From: Rhodospirillaceae bacterium
Lineage (GTDB): Bacteria > Pseudomonadota > Alphaproteobacteria > Rhodospirillales > Magnetovibrionaceae
NCBI GenBank assembly: GCA_002732845.1
Contig: NVSZ01000067.1
Coordinates: 1,728-8,415, forward strand
Length of the DNA stretch: 6,688 nt
Direction of reading: 5' to 3'
How positions within the stretch are numbered: the first letter of the stretch is position 1; the number at the start of each line of letters is the position of its first letter. Position numbers and translations under genes: made by a program. The notes beneath the pieces were generated by a model that saw only the letters and a program-made list of their open reading frames with translations, was not told where the DNA came from and made no database searches. Positions 1 through 6,688 of this stretch are shown in pieces.

Positions 1-140
1 TCGACAGACCCTTTGGTGCCTTGTGAAAACGTCACATAGGAAAGCGCATCGCCATCAAGATCGCTGGCCCCGGCTAAGGCGCTGATCACCACTTGACCGT
101 CTTCGATGACGTTCGCGGACGTCACCGTGACGGTGGGCGC
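1..140 (-). repeat. Cadherin-like domain 5, truncated by the window edge (residues 2183-2228)
   Basis: The first 46 residues of another repeat: APTVTVTSANVIEDGQVVIS, then ASDLDGDALSYVTFSQGTKG, which has the Asp-x-Asp-Gly-Asp-x-Leu-x-Tyr motif of calcium-binding cadherin-like/VCBS repeats. The frame is still open at position 3, so the array continues to the left of the window. A C-terminal secretion signal or RTX block, if any, would lie there. Confidence 0.8.
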
Positions 141-3100
141 ATTATTAATGCCGCCGATGGTCACCGTGACGGTTTCGGTCGACGTTGCGCCCGTCGCATC
201 TTGAACCGTATAGCTGATGGTTTCGGTTGTGGTGGCACCACGCGCCAAGCTTCTGGTGTCGGGGGTATAGACCAAAGCATCGCCGGAAATAACAACCGTG
301 CCGCTGCTGGCGGTGGGGGTTCCAAAATAACTTAACGTTTCGCCTTCGACATCACGGTCATTGGTCAGAGCATAAACCGTAGCCACTTGATCCGCCAAAA
401 TTGATACCGTATCGGCGGTCGTAATCGGCGCATCGTTCACGGCGTTGATGGTAAGATTTACGGTCTTGGTATCGGACGCACCAGAACCATCTTTAACGCG
501 GAAGGTGAACTGGTCTGTGCCGTTAAAGTTGGTCGTTGGTGTATAGCTGTACGTTCCATTTGCATTGATCACAACGCTACCATTTGTGGCCTGTCCACCC
601 GCCGCTAATGAATACGTGGCGCTGTCGCCCGTATCAACATCACTTGATGACAATTGACCAGAAACAACGGTGTCTTCGTTGCCAGACGTGACCGAAGCCG
701 TACCCGCAACCGGGTCATTGTTCGTTCCGGTAATGGTGATGCTGACGGTGGCTTCGTTGGACAAGTTATTCGCGTTTTGTCCATCGCTCACCTGATACGT
801 AAAGGTCGCGGTTGCCTCTTGACCCGCCAACAAAGAATCATATTGACCGTTGGGATCAAAATCAAAGGTGCCGCCCGCAGTGATGGTCACAGTGGCAAAG
901 GGTCCCGCACCCGTGCCCAATGTAATAACGTCACCTGTATTCACCACCTGTCCATTGACTTTGGCGATGCTTAAAGACTGATTTTCAATATCGCTGTCAT
1001 TATCCAGAGCTTTGATGTTGACGGTTGCTCTGTCGCCCGCCGTAGTGGCGTAATCATTTGCGGCCACGGGCCCATCATTAACCGCGTTGACCGTAACCGA
1101 AACCGTGGCCGTGCTGAACGACGGTGTGGCCCCGCCGTTGGAAATTGTGTACGTGAATTCATCGGTGCCAAAATAATTGGCACTGCCTGTGTATTCGATA
1201 ATGCCGTTTTGTGTGGTTGTGCTGGCCGATATAGAATTGTCGGCATTGCCGCCTGTAACATTTGCAGAAGACACGGTCGTTGTCAGGGGAACGCCGGGTG
1301 TTGCCGAACTCAATTCGATGCTGCCGCGCGCGACCGTTGCTTTAACTTCACCAGACAAATCAGCATCGTTGTTAATTTTAGCCGCCAACGAGGTCGTTAG
1401 TTCCGCTTGGGTCGTGTCTGTAACTTTGACCGTATAGCTCACGGACTTATTATTTATCGTGACCGTAAATGTATCTCCGGTTTCCACGGTTCCAGATAAC
1501 GTTAAGGTATCGATCTGAGCCCGAATGGTCGCGGTGCCGTTGGTTGGCGCATCCACCGATGTAATCGCCGCATACGCCAAAGCCCCACCATCGGCGCGCA
1601 AATCACCCGCCAACACATCAATGGAAATGACCGTATCTTCGTCGCCTGTTCCCGCATCATTATCGGCAACGGGTTTGACATCGGCAATCGTTTGTGCGGC
1701 CGCCAAAGCATCATTTTGCAAGGCCTTGGCCAATTCACTTTCAAATTCACCCAAACCCGATTGCGCGCGCGCCGAGGCTTGTGCGGCAGAAGACGATTTC
1801 GCAACGGCCAAATCCGCCGCCGCTTTCGCCGGGGCAATATGCGTTGCCGCATTCGCCGCATGCGTTTGTGCGGTGCCAACATCGGTTAAATCATAGGTTA
1901 CGCTTGTGCTGGGCGCAGCGATTGAATTTGCCGAAGCCTGCGCCGCACTGGCTTCGCTGGTCGCACTGGTCACGGCGGTCTGAATAGTGGATGAGATACT
2001 TGAGGCTTCGGCCAAGCCCGCTTTTAACGCGGCCAACATCGGGTTCAACAATGTCGCAACGCTGGCATCCACACCGTCTGCCGTAATCACATTGAGGGCA
2101 GCAATCACCGTATCAATCGCCGTTTTAGCGTCTGTTCCTGCCGTACTGCTGGGGTTGCCAACAATTGCATTAAGTGTACTTAACGCATCCGTGGCGGCGG
2201 TATGAGCAGCCGTTAATTGCGCGGCGTCGGTTGAATTTTTGCCGTAATCTTCGGCTTTCAACAAAGCCTGATCGGCATACGTCATGGCATCGCGGGCATG
2301 AGCTAAGGCTGTGTTTGCGGCGGCTTCGGCCCGGTCCTGACTGGCCTTTGCGGCACTGTACGAGGTATCTGCACTTTCATCCGCAGAACTGATCGCGGCA
2401 CGATACGCCACTTGTTTAGCCTGATCAGAGCCATCCAGCGCAAGGGCATATTGAGCCTCGGCACTGCTCAGAGATTTTGTCGCCGATGCCAAGTCGGCAG
2501 TAGCCCGACTTGCAGAATCCTTGGTCGACGTGTAATCCGCCTCAACGGTGGTGAGGAACGCCAGCGCAGCATCATCGGCATCGGTCAACGCCGTCGCCGC
2601 CGTTTTTGCAGCCGTCAAAACAGCCGCCACATCGGTCGCCGTTGTCCCTGTTAAACTCACGCCAAGATTTAAAGACGTATTCAAAGACAAAATCGTCGTT
2701 TCGGCAGAACTTTGCGCGCCCACAGCATTGGTATTTGCAGTTTCCGCAGCGGCTTTGGAATTGACGGCTTCGTCGCGCGCCAACAGAGCCAAATCATTTG
2801 GTGCGGCCGCCGCAGTGGCAACCACCGCCGTGCTGTCGTTGGTCCCGCCGCCATCAACACTGCCCGTGGTGACAACAAAAGTATCATCTGGTGTTTTGGG
2901 CGTCAGAAGCAAAACACCAGCGCCCGCACTTTCCGATGCGGTAACAACGCCTCCTGCGGTCGCATCGGCATTAATTTTATCGATCAGGCCTGCCCGAACA
3001 TCCGCTAAATTATCGCCCGTTTGCACCGTATAACTGACCGCCGTACCATCAATTGTGATGGTGAAAACATCCTTGGCTTCAATCGTTCCGCCCAACGTCA

Positions 3101-6100
3101 CGGACTGTGCCGCAACGGAACCAATTGAGCTTAAAGACGCATTGGCGGCGGCTTCGGCAGCGCGCGCATCACCGGCGGCTTCGAATGCCGAAGTATGCGC
3201 ATCCGCGGCATTGCTTTCGGCCGTTGTTGAATTTGCCGTAACGCCGTCTGCGGCATTTTTCAAAGCAATGGCGAAATCAATTTCGCTATTTACGCTGGCC
3301 ACTTTGGCGGCCTGAGTGACCGCAGTTTGCGCATTGCTGCTGGCTGTTGTTGCTGCGGTTTGCGCCAAATCATCGGCACCGCGCAAGTTGGCGGTGGAGG
3401 TGATCAGCTCGGCTGTATTGTCGCCATTGGTGCCGGATTCATCTATCGCATCGAGTTCGGTGACAAAGGCCGTACCTGCATTCACCGCCGTCAGGGTGAT
3501 TTCCCCGGCCCCGGTTCCCGCCGCCGCAGTTACAACTTGCGACATTGTTCCGTCAGCATTGATTTTCGCGATCAACGCCGCGCGCACATCAACAAGACCA
3601 TCGCCACCGCTCAACGTATAAGAAACTTTCGTGCCATCAACCGTGACCGCATAAACGTCATTGGCTTGAAGGTTGCCCGCAAGGGTCACCGTATCAATCT
3701 GCGCAACATTGGTCGCCCCGCCCAAGTTTGCGACTGTCGTATTCACCGTTGCCGTATTGTCTGCGGTGCCGCCAACATTCGGCGCGGCCGCCGTCGCCGT
3801 AAAACTGATGCCGGCATTGATCGCGGTCAGGGTGATTTGACCCGCTGCCGTGCCAGCCTCGGCCTTAACCGTTGCGCCCACCGTACCGTGCGCATTAACC
3901 GCACTGACCAATTGATCGCGCATATCGGACAGGGAATTTACCTGGCTGGCATCGACCGTATAGGTCACCACGGTGTCATTCACGGTGATAGTATAAGTGT
4001 CATTGGTTTCGACAGATCCGGCAATGGTCACCGTATCAATTTGCGCAACACCGCCCGCGGTTGCCGCCGCAGCGTCAGCCGCATTGGCCGCAGCCTGAGC
4101 ATCGGCGCGCGGCGTGGTCGCATTCGCGATTGTCGCCAGTGCGGCCTTTGCTGTTGTTGCATCGGTTTCGGCAGTGTTGGCTTCGGCGATGGCGGTGGCG
4201 AGGGCCACTTTAGCGAGCACCAGCTGGGCTTTAACATCGTCAATTTCGGTTTTCGCCTGACCCGCTGTATTGGCCGTCGCTGCTGAGGCCGCCGCCGCCG
4301 CCGCTTCGCCTGAATTGCTTTGCGCTGAATTCGCCGCCGTTTGTGTGTTGCTTAATCCGGTTGCCGCTTTGGCCACGTCCACCTTGGCATAAGCCTCGGT
4401 GGCTTTTAAAGCTTCTGCGGCTGCTGTCGCAGAAGCCGCCGTCGCAGATTCTGATGCTGCTTTGGCATCCGCAACGGTCGCCTGTGTCGCTTTATAAGCA
4501 TCTTGCGTTTGCTCATTCGCTTGCTTCAAAGCGACAAAAGCTTGTGGCGTTATGGTTTTGGCATTTGCCGCGAACGCTGCATCATATATGGCTTGCGACT
4601 CGATGGATTTAGTCTTGGCAATTCCATCGGATGAGCGTGCCGACGTCAAACTTGCCGCCGCCGCGTTTGCGGCCGCAAGGGCAACCGCAGCCGCACTAGT
4701 CGCGCTTTCATACGCCGTTTTTGTGGCCGTTGTATCAATGTTGCGGGCCGTGGCTGTGGCCAACGATGACGCCGCATCTTTATCCGCTGCGGCCGCTTTA
4801 TCCGCTGCGGCTTGGGCTTGTTCTGACACCGCTTTTAATTCTGATTTTGCCGCCGTCAATTGCGCCGCCGCGCGGTCATTTGAATTCGCCGACGCCGCCG
4901 TAGATTGAGCATCAGCCAGATCGCTGTTCGCGGTCGCCGACGCCACAGCAGAAGCCGCAGAATCAATCGCCGCCTTCACTGAAACAACTTTTGCATCCTG
5001 AGCCGTATCGGACGTATCTTGGGCTGCAATCAATTTGGTCGGAGCCACGTCGCGGATCGCGGAGGTAATATCATCACGGGCTTCGGCAGTATCGATGGCC
5101 GTTTTCACCGCCGTAATCACCGCACCCATTTTCTTAGCCACGGTGTCGTAAGCGGTCAGATCAACGTTCAAAGACAATGTATCGTTCAAGCCCAAAATAG
5201 CATTTTGCGCGGCGGTTTCTGCCGTGTTGGCGTTGCTCGCCGCCGTCGTCGCCCCGGCCGGATCAAGCGTATCGGTTGCGGCCTTGGTTGTGGCAATTTC
5301 GGCCTGAGCTTTGGCTTCACCAGATTTGCTTTCCGTCACCGTCAACGCGGCTTCGACCGCGTCTAAGATCACGCTAATCGCGCCATCGGCAAGCGCCTGA
5401 GCCGACGCTTGCGAGCCAATTTCAAAGGCCACCGCAAAGCCCACTTTAGACGCCGCATCGGCCGCAGCCTTCGCCGCATTGGCTGAGGCCTTCGCCGCCG
5501 TGGTGACTGTGCCATTGGCCAAGTTCACCGCATTATTGGCCGCAAGCGCAGCACCTGTCGCCGCCGTGACCGCTTTGCCCGCATCCGTTTGAGCACTGGT
5601 GGCTTGCGTGACCGCAGTATCCCACACCAACTCAATGGCAGAATCCGTAACCTTGCCATCATCGGCGGCCGCGCGTTCGGCGGTGACTTTGGCAAGGGCT
5701 GCATCTCTGGATGTTTTAATGGCTTCGGCGGTAGCTTGATCGATGTTGGGTTGAACCGCATCGGCCACGGCTTTGGCGGCGGCGGTAACAGCCTTGGTTG
5801 CAGCAGCAGCGGCTTGCGCCGCCGAAGCGGCCGCGTCTGCCGCTGTTTTTTGGGCATCAATACGGTCCGTTGAAGACGACCCATCGGTCCACGCGTCTGC
5901 GGCGGCTCCGGCACTTGACGCAACCTTGGCTGCCGCTTGGGCGGCCCCCGCAGACGTTTGTGCATTTGTCGCTGATGTCGTTGCGAGCACGGCTTGGGCA
6001 TAAGCCAAGTCGCCCTTACCCGTGGCGACTTCGATGGCTGCGGTTGAAGCGGCCAAAGCTTCGTCCGCAGCAGTCTTAGCATTCGCCGCGTATGTCGTTG

Positions 6101-6688
6101 CGTTTGTCCCATCAATATTTTTTGCCGCGGCTTCGGCTTTCACCAACCAGTCGGCAGCCAACTGAGCTTTTGTTGCCGCTGTGTTGGCCAATGTCGTTGC
6201 CGTATCGGTCGCCGCTTTATCAGCCGCCACTTTATCAGCAACAGCTTGATCGGCCGCATCTTTGGCTTTTTGCGCGGCGGCATCGGCGGCGGTTTTGGCG
6301 GCGGCTTGAGCGTCCGCAGCCAAAGCCGACGCATTGTCCGTAGCGGTTTGCAGGTCAGCGGATGCCTTGGCCTTCGCGGCATCGGATGTGGCTTGAATAG
6401 ACGAGCGTTCAGCTGCCCCCGAAGATTTTGTAGCCTTCGCGGCAATTTCTGCGGCCAATTCAGCTTGCTTTGCCGCCGCATCACCCGCCCCATTTACAGT
6501 CACCGCAACAGCCGCCGAAAGGGCCGTGGCATCAGCAGATGCAATGGCGGCATCAGCCGCATGTTTCTTAGCCGAGGCTGCCGCCGTAGTCGCCAGTACA
6601 GATTGAGCTTGCGTCAAAGGCCCACTTGCGATGAGGTCTACAAAAGCCTTCACGGTGGCCGCCGCATTGGCCGCTGCCGTTTCTTCGG
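1..6688 (-). CDS. Giant repetitive surface/secreted protein (adhesin-like), internal fragment, both ends outside window
   Basis: One minus-strand frame is open across the whole window: 2228 codons without TAA, TAG or TGA, checked codon by codon. The translation is coherent throughout. It starts with an Ala-rich, probably helical region (residues 1-879). Beta modules A and B (880-1092), a helical spacer (1093-1190), module C (1191-1289) and a third helical region (1290-1669) follow. It ends with cadherin-like/VCBS domains (1670-2228), the first interrupted by module D. I see no cysteine, three Trp (residues 180, 266, 355) and five Met. None of the internal ATG codons looks like a start, because coding-quality sequence continues upstream of each. 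VCBS and cadherin-like arrays are known from very large bacterial adhesins, often type I secreted and calcium-stabilised; that role and a surface location are inferred. No signal peptide, membrane segment, enzyme motif or RTX nonapeptide is visible. Regulation cannot be judged because the promoter is beyond 6688. Confidence 0.93.
141..431 (-). repeat. Cadherin-like domain 4 (residues 2086-2182)
   Basis: It begins APITTADTVSILADQVATVY, has an acidic turn TNDRDVEGETLSYF, a hairpin VVISGDALVYTPDTRSL, the strand TETISYTVQDATG and closes TETVTVTIGGINN. It is a complete member of the same family, more diverged than domain 3: GDALVYTP replaces the usual NGTxxYTP, and RSLARGATTTE replaces the Asn-x-x-Gly-Thr-Asp segment. 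Confidence 0.83.
432..713 (-). repeat. Cadherin-like domain 3 (residues 1992-2085)
   Basis: It begins PVAGTASVTSGNEDTVVSGQ, followed by the acidic segment SSSDVDTGDSATYSL, the paired strands GSVVINANGTYSYTP and TNFNGTDQFTFRVKDG, and ends TKTVNLTINAVND. This is a complete tandem-95/VCBS-like repeat of 94 residues. Its intact VVINANGTYSYTP hairpin is the position at which the upstream domain is split by module D, so it serves as an in-protein control for that reading. Confidence 0.87.
714..1073 (-). repeat. VCBS/cadherin-like domain 2 (residues 1872-1991)
   Basis: It begins GPVAANDYATTAGDRATVNI, has an acidic turn ALDNDSDIENQSL likely to bind calcium, then GTFDFDPNGQYDSLLAGQE, ATFTYQVSDGQ and a closing strand ATVSITITGTNND. 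The Asp-x-Leu-x-x-Gly-Gln segment, the FxYxVSDG strand and the ITITGTND-type end are typical of VCBS repeats (the TIGR01965 type) found in long Gram-negative adhesins. It directly abuts the split domain upstream and domain 3 downstream. Confidence 0.85.
1074..1223 (-). other. C-terminal half of the split cadherin-like domain (residues 1822-1871)
   Basis: The stretch QNGIIEYTGSANYFGTDEFT is a clear match to the second half of tandem-95 repeats (NGxIxYTPxANYxGTDxFTYTxSDG). It is followed by YTISNGGATPSFST and the closing strand ATVSVTVNAVND. It lacks its own first half directly upstream. That half is at 1679-1524, on the other side of module D. The two halves sum to 102 residues, about the normal length of one such domain. 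Confidence 0.8.
1224..1523 (-). repeat. Beta module copy D (residues 1722-1821), nested within a cadherin-like domain
   Basis: It starts RAQIDTLTLSGTVETGDTF, then TVTINNKSVSYTV, the helix AELTTSLAAKINNDADL, the strand GSIELSSATPG, and closes GGNADNSISAS. The order of elements and the opening and closing motifs match copies A-C, although it is 1.7 to 2.5 kb away from them and the DNA is well diverged. Unlike A-C it is not flanked by helical spacers. It sits between the two halves of a tandem-95 type domain. Confidence 0.8.
1524..1679 (-). other. N-terminal half of a cadherin-like (tandem-95 type) domain (residues 1670-1721)
   Basis: The sequence VADNDAGTGDEDTVISIDVL has the classic start of tandem-95/cadherin-like bacterial repeats: Pro-Val-Ala-x-Asn-Asp, then Glu-Asp-Thr, then an Ile-x-Val-Leu-Ala-Gly/Asn-Asp strand. 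It continues ALAYAAITSVDAPTNGTATI. In ordinary family members the NGTATI strand is followed after a short turn by a strand such as DGTITYTP. Here it runs directly into module D instead, and the missing half appears 100 residues later. The acidic residues at domain boundaries of such repeats commonly bind calcium; that is family knowledge and is not shown here. Confidence 0.8.
1680..2819 (-). other. Ala-rich, predicted helical region 3 (residues 1290-1669)
   Basis: These 380 residues resemble helical region 1 but are more mixed, with more Leu, Ser and Tyr. They open with APNDLALLARDEAVNSKAAA. A section from about 2699 carries the repeated motif ILSLNTSLNLGVSLT. A more hydrophobic section follows at about 2190-1990, including VIAALNVITADGVDA and LLNPMLAALKAGLAEA. 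Near 1895-1870 a short beta-like interruption, TSVTYDLTDVG, appears, and then Ala-rich sequence resumes to EFESELAKALQNDALAAAQ. The change into the cadherin-like region is abrupt at 1680/1679. I see no named domain. Possible roles are a stalk or a multi-helix bundle; neither is shown directly. Confidence 0.72.
2820..3116 (-). repeat. Beta module copy C (residues 1191-1289)
   Basis: It starts VAAQSVTLGGTIEAKDVF, then TITIDGTAVSYTV, the helix LADVRAGLIDKINADAT, the strand VLLLTPKTPDDTF, and closes GGGTNDSTAVV. It lines up with copies A and B over its whole 99 residues with only small gaps. The opening differs (AAQSVTL in place of AQIDTVTL) and the second half is the most diverged, with no Asn-Ala-Gly after the LLLT strand. 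It sits alone between helical spacer 2 and helical region 3. Confidence 0.8.
3117..3410 (-). other. Ala-rich helical spacer 2 (residues 1093-1190)
   Basis: This 98-residue spacer between modules B and C is rich in Ala, Thr, Ser and Asn. Examples are TTASSNAQTAVTQAAKVAS near 3350-3295 and DARAAEAAANASLSS near 3169-3122. A short, less Ala-rich stretch, SEIDFAIALKNAADGV (about 3290-3241), resembles the ID-containing helix starts of the long helical regions. It has no catalytic or binding motif. Its length is close to that of one beta module, so the region reads as beta-beta-helix-beta. Its role as a rigid spacer is inferred. Confidence 0.7.
3411..3707 (-). repeat. Beta module copy B (residues 994-1092)
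   Basis: This copy starts VAQIDTVTLAGNLQANDVY and shares the first eight residues of copy A exactly. It continues AVTVDGTKVSYTL, has the helix VDVRAALIAKINADGT, then GEITLTAVNAGTAF, and closes with GTNGDNTAEL. It is the most regular copy and resembles copy C strongly through the helix (DVRA-x-LI-x-KINAD in both). At the DNA level its first 25 bases match copy A with one mismatch, which suggests that A and B arose by tandem duplication. The 12-residue linker from copy A is NTTVANLGGATN. Directly after it the chain returns to Ala-rich helical sequence. Confidence 0.83.
3744..4049 (-). repeat. Beta module copy A (residues 880-981) of a four-copy ~100-residue repeat
   Basis: It begins VAQIDTVTIAGSVETNDTY and continues TITVNDTVVTYTV. 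A probable helix with SDMRDQLVSAVNA follows, then a second strand-rich half with GQITLTAINAG, and it ends GGTADNTATV. The order is strand, strand, helix, strands: an Asp-Thr-Val-Thr opening, a (V/I)(T/N)V-x(2-4)-V-x-YT hairpin, an Arg/Leu-rich helix ending in (I/V)N, and a Gly-Asn/Asp-Asn closing motif. It lies directly after helical region 1 and 12 residues before copy B. Similar-looking short beta modules (a GDxYxVTVxG hairpin, then YTV and a helix ending in IN) occur in phage structural and large bacterial repeat proteins, but I cannot name the family from sequence alone. Confidence 0.82.
4050..6686 (-). other. Ala-rich, predicted helical region 1 of the giant protein (residues 1-879)
   Basis: This stretch is dominated by Ala, with Thr, Ser, Asp, Lys, Gln and Glu. 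A hand count gives 35 Ala in the first 89 residues. Blocks such as KAKDAADQAVADKVAADKAA (about 6268-6209) can be laid out in seven-residue steps with Ala at recurring positions, which suggests long amphipathic or Ala-packed helices. This is inference, not a computed coiled-coil call. Gly and Asn-Gly spots such as NIDGTN and DAWTDGSSS break the helical character and may be turns between helices. All three Trp residues of the window are here. A more hydrophobic patch at about 5450-5345 (KVGFAVAFEIGSQ, then ISVILDAVEAAL) stands out from the Ala-rich background but has acidic residues and is not a convincing membrane segment. I recognise no named family. It may act as a stalk or spacer. Confidence 0.75.

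Noticed and set aside
121..173. Direct repeat gtcaccgtgacggt at 121-134 and 160-173, near-palindromic, considered as an operator
   Set aside because: Both copies encode Thr-Val-Thr-Val beta strands at the end and start of adjacent cadherin-like domains, so the recurrence is explained by the protein.
2548..3033. Plus-strand open frame of 161 codons, Ala/Val/Ser-rich
   Set aside because: Its Ala-rich look comes from reading GC-rich, GCC/GGC-like sequence on the opposite strand. It lies wholly within module C and helical region 3 of the real gene, with no separate domain. Similar Ala-rich shadows at 1177-1437, 1525-1896, 1987-2205, 3055-3315, 3316-3621, 4552-4908 and 5773-6003 are rejected for the same reason.
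3327..4286. Plus-strand open frame of 319 codons
   Set aside because: It is the exact codon-on-codon antisense of the giant gene. It stays open only because the sense strand happens to lack TTA, CTA and TCA codons here. The product is Arg/Gly/Ile/His/Cys-rich with no domain character.
5100..5135. Internal ATG (Met of KKMGA) as a possible gene start
   Set aside because: Open, compositionally identical coding sequence continues upstream for more than 500 codons, and I saw no convincing ribosome-binding site. The other internal Met codons (residues near 928, 1049, 1467 and 1569) fail for the same reason.
5340..5450. Hydrophobic patch considered as a transmembrane segment
   Set aside because: The apolar runs are short and broken by Glu, Asp, Ser and Gln. 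They fit an amphipathic helix better than a membrane span.
5525..6115. Minus-strand open frame of 196 codons in another frame
   Set aside because: It overlaps the Ala-rich coding sequence out of frame. The Arg/Pro/Leu/Lys-rich product is what shifted GCN-rich codons give, and the main frame is much better supported. The same applies to the minus-strand frames at 971-1261, 1502-1882, 2681-2887, 4028-4243 and 6140-6493.

Overview
The window lies inside one giant protein-coding gene on the minus strand. Read as the reverse complement, the frame whose codons occupy plus positions 3-5, 6-8 and so on to 6684-6686 has no stop codon anywhere. That is 2228 consecutive codons, open at both edges, so neither the start nor the stop of the gene is in the window. 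Residue numbers below count from the N-terminal edge: residue 1 is the codon at 6684-6686 and residue 2228 is the codon at 3-5. I found no second gene, RNA gene, mobile element, CRISPR array, promoter or terminator.

Layout from N- to C-terminus (right to left on the plus strand): (1) 6686-4050, a long Ala/Thr/Ser/Asp/Lys-rich segment, predicted helical, about 880 residues; (2) 4049-3411, two adjacent copies (A, B) of a beta-rich module of about 100 residues; (3) 3410-3117, a helical spacer of 98 residues; (4) 3116-2820, module copy C; (5) 2819-1680, a third helical segment of 380 residues; (6) 1679-1074, a cadherin-like (tandem-95 type) domain split by module copy D; (7) 1073-3, three more cadherin-like/VCBS domains and the start of a fourth, running off the left edge.

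The protein looks like a very large secreted or surface-attached repeat protein of a Gram-negative bacterium, of the general kind exported by type I secretion as a giant adhesin. The support is tandem VCBS/cadherin-like domains, a complete lack of cysteine over 2228 residues, only three tryptophans and extreme internal repetitiveness. The DNA is moderately GC-rich by eye. A proteobacterium, perhaps an alphaproteobacterium, is plausible, but nothing here fixes the taxon. No RTX glycine-rich nonapeptides, retention module or transporter gene lies in the window, so the secretion route is inferred.

The most unusual points are the four-copy ~100-residue beta module (A-D), the apparent nesting of copy D in a hairpin of a cadherin-like domain, and the alternation of Ala-rich helical stretches with beta modules in one chain.
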